Below are positions 5,849-10,151 of a stretch of 10,151 nucleotides of DNA, piece after piece. A program made the position numbers and the translations under genes. Numbering within the stretch: the first letter of the stretch is position 1; every line of letters starts with the position of its first letter. Where the stretch lies: NCBI GenBank assembly GCA_023417265.1, contig JAEZFY010000009.1, forward strand, positions 1 through 10,151, in the 5' to 3' direction. The stretch comes from Actinomycetes bacterium. GTDB taxonomy: Bacteria > Actinomycetota > Acidimicrobiia > Acidimicrobiales > Ilumatobacteraceae. The notes under the pieces were generated by a model. That model was not told where the DNA came from, did not search any database, and saw nothing but the letters and a program-made list of their open reading frames with translations.

Positions 5849-5989
5849 GGCGGCTCTCGGCTCTCGGGCGGCGGGCGCGCCGCCAAGGTCCGTCGGCAGC
5901 GCGAGCGCACCCTAGGCGACGTTTCGCAACCCAGGTCGCGCGGGTAGCGCCGGACTCCCACCCGGGGTCGCCACACAGATCGGGGAGCC
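5849..5989. promoter_or_regulatory. Divergent spacer between lactonase and catalase genes, with a hairpin and a direct repeat
   Basis: The 141-bp spacer must hold promoters for both flanking genes. It contains a tandem 7-bp repeat GGCTCTC (5852-5858 and 5859-5865) next to the lactonase start. A perfect 7-bp stem GGCGGCG/CGCCGCC with a 4-nt loop (5867-5884) would lie in the lactonase leader RNA. TAGGGT on the minus strand (5914-5909) is a possible lactonase -10. For the catalase, GGGGAG (5982-5987) is a purine run only 2 nt before the ATG. I could not pick out a convincing catalase -10 or a recognisable peroxide-regulator operator. Confidence 0.4.
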
Positions 5990-8215
5990 ATGGCAGCCAA
6001 GTCCACCAAGAACACGCGGAACGCCAAGCCGCGCACCACCACCGCTACACGCACGTCGGCACCGAAGGCCGCTCGCGGCGAGCGCGCCGACCGCCCGGTG
6101 CTCGTCCCCCGCGGCGGCAAGGTGCCCGCTCAGGACAGCGAGTTCCTCACCACGCAGCAAGGCGTTCGCGTTCCGCAGACCGACGACTCGTTGACGGCCG
6201 GTTCGCGCGGACCGACGCTGATGGAGGACTTCCACCTCCGCGAGAAGATCACCCACTTCGACCACGAGCGGATCCCCGAGCGGGTGGTCCACGCCCGCGG
6301 CGCAGCCGCCCACGGCGTGTTCGAGTCGTACGGAACCGCCGCCCAGATCACGTCCGCCGACTTCCTGCAGCCCGGGCGGGTGACGCCCGTGTTCACGCGT
6401 TTCTCGACCGTGCTCGGGTCGCGCGGCTCGGCCGACACCGTGCGCGACGTGCGCGGCTTCGCCGTCAAGTTCTATACCGACGAGGGCGTCTTCGATCTCG
6501 TCGGCAACAACATCCCTGTGTTCTTCATCCGCGACGGGATCAAGTTCTCCGACCTGATCCATGCCGGTAAGCCCGAACCCGATCGCGAGATCCCCCAGGC
6601 GCAGACCGCGCACACCACGTTCTGGGATTTCGTCTCCCTGCTCCCCGAGTCGCCGCACATGCTGATGTGGGCGATGTCCGACCGGGCGATCCCCCGCTCG
6701 TACCGGATGATGGAGGGCTTCGGGGTGCACACGTTCCGGCTCGTCGGCCCCGACGGAGCGACCTCGCTGGTCAAGTTCCACTGGAAGCCGGTGCTCGGTA
6801 CGCACGGCCTCGTGTGGGACGAGGCGCTGACGCTCAACGGCGTCGATCCCGACTTCCATCGCCGCGACCTGTACAACTCGATCGCCGGCGGCGCGTACCC
6901 GGAGTGGGAACTCGGCGTGCAGGTGATGCCCGACTCCGAGGACCAGATGTTCGAGGGCATCGACCTGCTCGACTCGACCAAGATCGTGCCCGAGGAACTC
7001 GTGCCGGTGCAGCCGATCGGGCGGATGACCCTCAACCGCAACCCCGCCAACTTCTTCGCCGAAGTCGAGCAGGTCGCCTACCACGTCGGCCATCTCGTAC
7101 GCGGTATCGAGGTCGTCGACGACCCGCTGCTGCAGGCCCGCCTGTTCAGCTACCTCGACACGCAACTGACGCGGCTCGGCGGCCCGAACTTCTCGCAGAT
7201 CCCGATCAACCGCCCGACCGTGCCCGTCAACGACAACTTCCGCGACGGGTTCCACCAGCAGGCCGTGCATCACGGTCGCACCCCCTATCTGCCCAACGGC
7301 GTCGGTGGGGGCTGCCCGTTCCTCGCCGGCGCCGAGGACGGCGGCTACATCCACGTCCCCCGCCAGGTCACCGGCCCGAAGGTGCGTGAGCGCGGCCCGA
7401 ACGACGAGTACGCCCAAGCGCGCCTGTTCTGGAACAGCGTCAGCGACGTCGAGCGCGACCACATCGTCGATGCCTACACGTTCGAGCTCGGCAAGGTCGA
7501 CGTGCCTGCCGTGGTCGAGCGGATGATCGCCCGGCTGGCGCTGATCGACCGCACGCTCGCCCGCCGCGTGGCGTTCGGGCTCGGCGAGCAGGTACCCACC
7601 GAGCCGATCGAGGACCCCGCATCGCTGACGCCGGGCGCCGACGCGCTCGGCAACGACGGCGCCGGCATCGAGGTCGACGCAACCGGTGGCATCGACGCCT
7701 CGCCGACGTTGGCGATGGTCACCGATCAGCGCTACCCGGTCGACGGGCGGGTCGTGCACATCCTCGCCACCGACGGATCCGACCTGGCCGGCGTCAAGGC
7801 GATCCGCGACCAGATCATCGCCGCCGGGGCGGTGGCCCACGTGATCGCCCCGCACAAGGGCACGATCAGCGGTGCCACCCGGCGCGCCGGCGAACTGCTC
7901 GTCGACCGCTCGTTCCACACGTCGAGCTCGGCCGAGTCCGACGCCGTCGTGATCGCCCCCGGGCCCGGCCTCGCCACCGACCCGGCGGTGATCACCTACG
8001 TCCAGTCGGCGTTCCGGCACTGCAAGCCGATCGCCGCCTGGGGCACCGGCGTCGAATTGTTGAACGCCGCCACTGTCGCCACCGACGCCCCCGGGGTGGT
8101 CGTCGCCGACAAGGTCAGCAAGCGCTTCGGCACTGCGGTCATCGACGCCCTCGCCGTGCACCGCCACTGGAGCCGTGCGCCGCAACATCCCACCAAGTCG
8201 CTCGAGCTGGAGTAA
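5990..8215 (+). CDS. katE: Large-subunit catalase, HPII type (hydroperoxidase II)
   Basis: This is a heme catalase of 741 residues that converts H2O2 to water and O2, probably as a cytoplasmic homotetramer. The active-site His101 sits in ERVVHARGAAAHG (97-109), the distal Asn174 in DLVGNNIPVFF (169-179), and the heme-ligand Tyr388 in RLFSYLDTQLTRLGGPNF (384-401). Spacings from His101 match E. coli HPII exactly (His128, Asn201, Tyr415). His365 in AYHVGH also falls where HPII has His392, the residue cross-linked to the heme-ligand Tyr. The catalase core is followed by a linker (about 540-583). The C-terminal flavodoxin-like domain (about 584-735, RVVHILATDGSDL) resembles DJ-1/PfpI proteins but has Gly in place of the elbow Cys (AAWGTG, 682-687), so it is noncatalytic. 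The first 36 residues are unusually basic and rich in Lys, Arg, Thr and Ala. A hemerythrin-like gene follows after 3 bp. Confidence 0.97.
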   Translation: MAAKSTKNTRNAKPRTTTATRTSAPKAARGERADRPVLVPRGGKVPAQDSEFLTTQQGVRVPQTDDSLTAGSRGPTLMEDFHLREKITHFDHERIPERVVHARGAAAHGVFESYGTAAQITSADFLQPGRVTPVFTRFSTVLGSRGSADTVRDVRGFAVKFYTDEGVFDLVGNNIPVFFIRDGIKFSDLIHAGKPEPDREIPQAQTAHTTFWDFVSLLPESPHMLMWAMSDRAIPRSYRMMEGFGVHTFRLVGPDGATSLVKFHWKPVLGTHGLVWDEALTLNGVDPDFHRRDLYNSIAGGAYPEWELGVQVMPDSEDQMFEGIDLLDSTKIVPEELVPVQPIGRMTLNRNPANFFAEVEQVAYHVGHLVRGIEVVDDPLLQARLFSYLDTQLTRLGGPNFSQIPINRPTVPVNDNFRDGFHQQAVHHGRTPYLPNGVGGGCPFLAGAEDGGYIHVPRQVTGPKVRERGPNDEYAQARLFWNSVSDVERDHIVDAYTFELGKVDVPAVVERMIARLALIDRTLARRVAFGLGEQVPTEPIEDPASLTPGADALGNDGAGIEVDATGGIDASPTLAMVTDQRYPVDGRVVHILATDGSDLAGVKAIRDQIIAAGAVAHVIAPHKGTISGATRRAGELLVDRSFHTSSSAESDAVVIAPGPGLATDPAVITYVQSAFRHCKPIAAWGTGVELLNAATVATDAPGVVVADKVSKRFGTAVIDALAVHRHWSRAPQHPTKSLELE
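8209..8212 (+). promoter_or_regulatory. Shine-Dalgarno GGAG inside the 3' end of katE
   Basis: GGAG overlaps the last sense codons of the catalase gene and stands 6 nt before the ATG at 8219, with the catalase TAA in between. This layout is typical of translational coupling, and it fixes the downstream start. Confidence 0.6.
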
Positions 8216-8218
8216 CCC

Positions 8219-8635
8219 ATGCCCAACGGAATCGACCTCATCGTCGCCGACCACGAGCTCGTCAACACGCTCTTCACCGAGTTCGAGAGCACCGGTCAGG
8301 GTGCCCTCGTCGGCCAGATCGTCGACGCCCTGGTCACCCACGACGACGCCGAGCACGCGGCCCTCTACCCGCTCGCCGCGGACGTGCTCGGCGACACCGA
8401 GCTGCTCGCCCGATCGAGCGCCGCCCACTCGGCGGTCAAGCGCCAGATCGACCTGATCAAGCAGCTCGAGGGGCCACCGCTCGCGGCCGCCGTCGCCGAG
8501 CTCCGGACGCTCGTCACCGAGCACGTGGCCGACGAGGAACAGAACCTCCTCCCGGCGCTGCGCGCGGCGGCGACGCCCGACCAGCTCGACGCGCTCGGCG
8601 GGCGGCTGCTACAGAGCAAACAGCGCGTCGGCTGA
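8219..8635 (+). CDS. Hemerythrin HHE cation-binding domain protein
   Basis: This small cytoplasmic protein of 138 residues is predicted to be a four-helix bundle with a di-iron site. The expected ligand pattern is present in order: His12 in ADHELV, His41 and Glu45 in THDDAEHAALYP, His70 in AHSAVK, and His102 and Glu106 in EHVADEEQNLLP. Family members bind O2, NO or act on peroxides, and some protect iron-sulfur centres; none of these is proven for this subtype. It starts 3 bp after the catalase stop codon and has its own GGAG, so it is almost certainly co-transcribed and co-translated with katE. That context suggests a role in oxidative or nitrosative stress defence. Its length is typical of single-domain HHE proteins, and nothing is truncated. 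Confidence 0.92.
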   Translation: MPNGIDLIVADHELVNTLFTEFESTGQGALVGQIVDALVTHDDAEHAALYPLAADVLGDTELLARSSAAHSAVKRQIDLIKQLEGPPLAAAVAELRTLVTEHVADEEQNLLPALRAAATPDQLDALGGRLLQSKQRVG

Positions 8636-8670
8636 CCCCCCACGCATCACGCCGCAGGGCGTTAGCCACC

Positions 8671-8690
8671 GCGCACCCGAGCGGGCGCGC
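8671..8690 (+). terminator. Imperfect GC hairpin between the hemerythrin-like gene and valS
   Basis: GCGC-A-CCC, loop GAGC, GGG-C-GCGC forms a stem with one A/C mismatch, 35 bp past the hemerythrin stop and just before the valS -10 box. There is no U-tract. It may terminate the katE operon, but random high-GC sequence forms such stems easily. Confidence 0.25.
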
Positions 8691-8693
8691 CCC

Positions 8694-8699
8694 TAACCT
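8694..8699 (+). promoter_or_regulatory. Leaderless-type -10 box (TAACCT) for valS
   Basis: TAACCT fits TANNNT and lies 9 nt before the ATG at 8709. No Shine-Dalgarno is visible in CTGGGCTCT, and no -35 is clear. It supports the chosen start and an independent transcription start after the katE operon. There is no room for a T-box leader. Confidence 0.45.
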
Positions 8700-8708
8700 C
8701 TGGGCTCT

Positions 8709-10151
8709 ATGAGCATCCCCGAACGGCCGACGTTGGACGGCATCGAGGCCCGCTGGTCCGCCCAGTGGGCCGCCGATGGCATCTACAGCTTCGACCGCGG
8801 GGCCGTACGCGCCGACGTCTTCTCCGTCGACACGCCGCCCCCCACCGTGTCGGGTTCGCTCCATGTCGGGCACGTGTTCAGCTACACGCACACCGACACG
8901 CTGGCGCGATACCAGCGCATGCGCGGCAAGCGCGTCTTCTACCCGATGGGGTGGGACGACAACGGGCTCCCCACCGAGCGCCGTGTCCAGAACTACTTCG
9001 GGGTGCGCTGCGACCCGAGCCAGCCCTACACCGAGGGTTTCGAGCCGCCGTTCCGCGGCGACGTGCCCGACAAGCACCATGCCGTGCCGATCTCACGCCC
9101 CAACTTCCTCGAGCTGTGCGACGAGCTCGTGGCGATCGACGAGCAGGCGTTCGAGGAACTGTTCCGGCGGCTCGGCCTGTCGGTCGACTGGTCGCTCCTC
9201 TACGCCACGATCGACGCCCGCTCGCGGCGCATCAGCCAGCTCGCGTTCCTGCGCAACCTCGCCCGCGGCGAGGCCTACAGCCAGGAGGCGCCGAGCCTGT
9301 GGGACGTCGACTTCCAGACCGCCGTCGCCCAAGCCGAGCTCGAAGACCGCGAGCGCCCCGGCGCGTACCACCAACTGGCCTTCCACAAGGCCGACGGTTC
9401 CGGCGACCTGCTGATCGAGACCAGCCGCCCCGAGCTGCTGTCGGCCTGTGTGGCGCTCGTCGCCCATCCCGACGACGCCCGCTACCAGCCGCTGTTCGGC
9501 ACCACCGTCACCACGCCGCTGTACGGCGTCGAGGTGCCGATCGTCGCCCACGAGCTGGCGCAGCCCGACAAGGGCACCGGCATCGCGATGATCTGCACGT
9601 TCGGTGACACCACCGACGTCGTCTGGTGGCGCGAGCTCGACCTTCCGATGCGGGCGATCGTCGGCCGCAACGGGCGGATCGTCGGCGATCCACCCCCGGG
9701 CGTCGACGCCGAGGCCTACGCGGCGATCGCCGGCCAGACCGTGAAGCAGGCCCAGCGCACGGTCGTCGAGCAGCTCCGCGCGAGCGGCGAGATGCTCGGC
9801 GAGCCCGAGCCGATCCAGCATCCGGTCAAGTTCTACGAGCGCGGCGACCGTCCGCTCGAGATCGTCACCAGTCGCCAGTGGTACATCCGCAACGGCGGCC
9901 GCTCCCCCGAGCTGCGGGCCGAGCTGATCAAGCGCGGTGGCGAGATCACGTGGCACCCTCCCCACATGCAGCACCGCTACGACAACTGGGTCGACGGGCT
10001 CAACGGAGACTGGCTGATCAGCCGCCAGCGGTTCTTCGGCGTGCCGATCCCCGTCTGGTACGCACTCGACGCCGACGGCCACCCGGTCCACGATCGCCCG
10101 TTGCTGCCCGACGAGGCCGACCTGCCGATCGACCCGTCGACCGACGTGCCG
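8709..10151 (+). CDS. valS: Valyl-tRNA synthetase, archaeal/rickettsial-like subtype (C-terminus cut by window edge)
   Basis: The first 481 codons of a class Ia aminoacyl-tRNA synthetase, which charges tRNA-Val and edits misactivated threonine. The ATP-binding signature is PPPTVSGSLHVGH (43-55). YPMGWDDNGLPTERRVQNYF (78-97) forms part of the valine site. Bacterial ValRS of the E. coli or Streptomyces type has a DHAGIATQ-like sequence here. The D-D-N-G-L-P-T-E-R-R form is what I recall from archaeal and rickettsial enzymes. The inserted CP1 editing domain (about 200-370) shows LLIETSRPELL (234-244), ValRS-like rather than the T-T-T-P-W of IleRS, and GTGIAMICTFGDTTDVVWW (289-307). After it, TSRQWYIRN (387-395) and DWLISRQRFFGVPIPVW (434-450) re-enter the catalytic domain. 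The KMSKS loop and anticodon domain lie beyond the window. The ATG start is supported by the -10 box upstream and by the natural beginning MSIPERPTLDGIEARW. Confidence 0.95.
   Translation, partial: MSIPERPTLDGIEARWSAQWAADGIYSFDRGAVRADVFSVDTPPPTVSGSLHVGHVFSYTHTDTLARYQRMRGKRVFYPMGWDDNGLPTERRVQNYFGVRCDPSQPYTEGFEPPFRGDVPDKHHAVPISRPNFLELCDELVAIDEQAFEELFRRLGLSVDWSLLYATIDARSRRISQLAFLRNLARGEAYSQEAPSLWDVDFQTAVAQAELEDRERPGAYHQLAFHKADGSGDLLIETSRPELLSACVALVAHPDDARYQPLFGTTVTTPLYGVEVPIVAHELAQPDKGTGIAMICTFGDTTDVVWWRELDLPMRAIVGRNGRIVGDPPPGVDAEAYAAIAGQTVKQAQRTVVEQLRASGEMLGEPEPIQHPVKFYERGDRPLEIVTSRQWYIRNGGRSPELRAELIKRGGEITWHPPHMQHRYDNWVDGLNGDWLISRQRFFGVPIPVWYALDADGHPVHDRPLLPDEADLPIDPSTDVP

Noticed and set aside
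5935..5960. TAGCGC (5945-5950) with TTTCGC 17 nt upstream as a katE promoter
   Set aside because: The -10 lacks the near-invariant final T, and the -35 is poor, so it is not supportable.
5912..8524. Minus-strand open frame of 870 codons opposite katE and the hemerythrin-like gene
   Set aside because: It is antisense to two genes with clear catalytic motifs. Its composition (Gly, Asp, Arg, Val, His, Leu repeats) is the usual reverse-frame echo of GC-rich third positions, and no domain is recognisable.
9093..10091. Minus-strand 332-codon frame opposite valS
   Set aside because: It is antisense to a strongly conserved synthetase, has no motifs, and shows only GC-bias composition.
1..10151. CRISPR arrays, tRNA/rRNA genes, insertion sequences, prophage or defence-system genes
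   Set aside because: On reading both strands I found no regularly spaced repeats, no tRNA-like cloverleaf ends, and no transposase, integrase or defence-gene motifs.

Overview
This is a high-GC window, strongly biased to G/C at third codon positions, from what looks like a chromosome of a deep-branching actinobacterium. A class Acidimicrobiia (Ilumatobacter-like) origin is my best guess. The grounds are a DUF3097 protein (an actinobacterial family), GTG starts, TANNNT -10 boxes sitting directly upstream of start codons (leaderless-style promoters), the secreted 'CRLVDTR' beta-domain, and an archaeal/rickettsial-looking valyl-tRNA synthetase. The taxonomic call is inference from remembered families, not from a search.

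Layout. The left part (1-2635) is on the minus strand: a DUF3097 protein cut by the left edge (1-692), a monomeric sarcosine oxidase/N-methyltryptophan oxidase-like flavoenzyme (770-1924), and a tryptophan-rich conserved hypothetical protein (1994-2635). A near-perfect 33-bp palindrome (727-759) lies between the first two, and a GC-rich 8-bp-stem hairpin (1973-1993) follows the hypothetical gene. At 2636-2680 a compact divergent promoter region separates the hypothetical gene from a plus-strand pair: a stand-alone SCP2-type sterol-carrier protein (2681-3082) and an Fpg/Nei-type DNA glycosylase (3098-3940), 15 bp apart. A secreted beta-rich protein follows (4015-4968), convergent with a minus-strand SMP-30/gluconolactonase-like enzyme (4994-5848). 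Across a 141-bp divergent spacer, a large HPII-type catalase (5990-8215) is followed 3 bp later by a hemerythrin-like protein (8219-8635). The window ends inside valS (8709 onward).

Functional reading. The catalase-hemerythrin pair is the clearest functional unit: H2O2 removal plus a small di-iron protein, almost certainly co-translated. The Fpg-type glycosylase fits a broader oxidative-damage theme, and the sarcosine-oxidase-like enzyme would itself make H2O2, but these are separate transcription units and any link is speculative. The rest looks like ordinary housekeeping and accessory metabolism. I see no insertion sequence, CRISPR array, tRNA or rRNA, and no stretch over 300 bp without a gene. 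The largest gap is 141 bp.

The window does not show an obvious new multi-gene system. The points most worth a second look are the Toprim-like motifs in the DUF3097 protein, the 33-bp palindrome, the consistent leaderless promoter pattern with a mutually overlapping divergent pair, and the atypical ValRS subtype.
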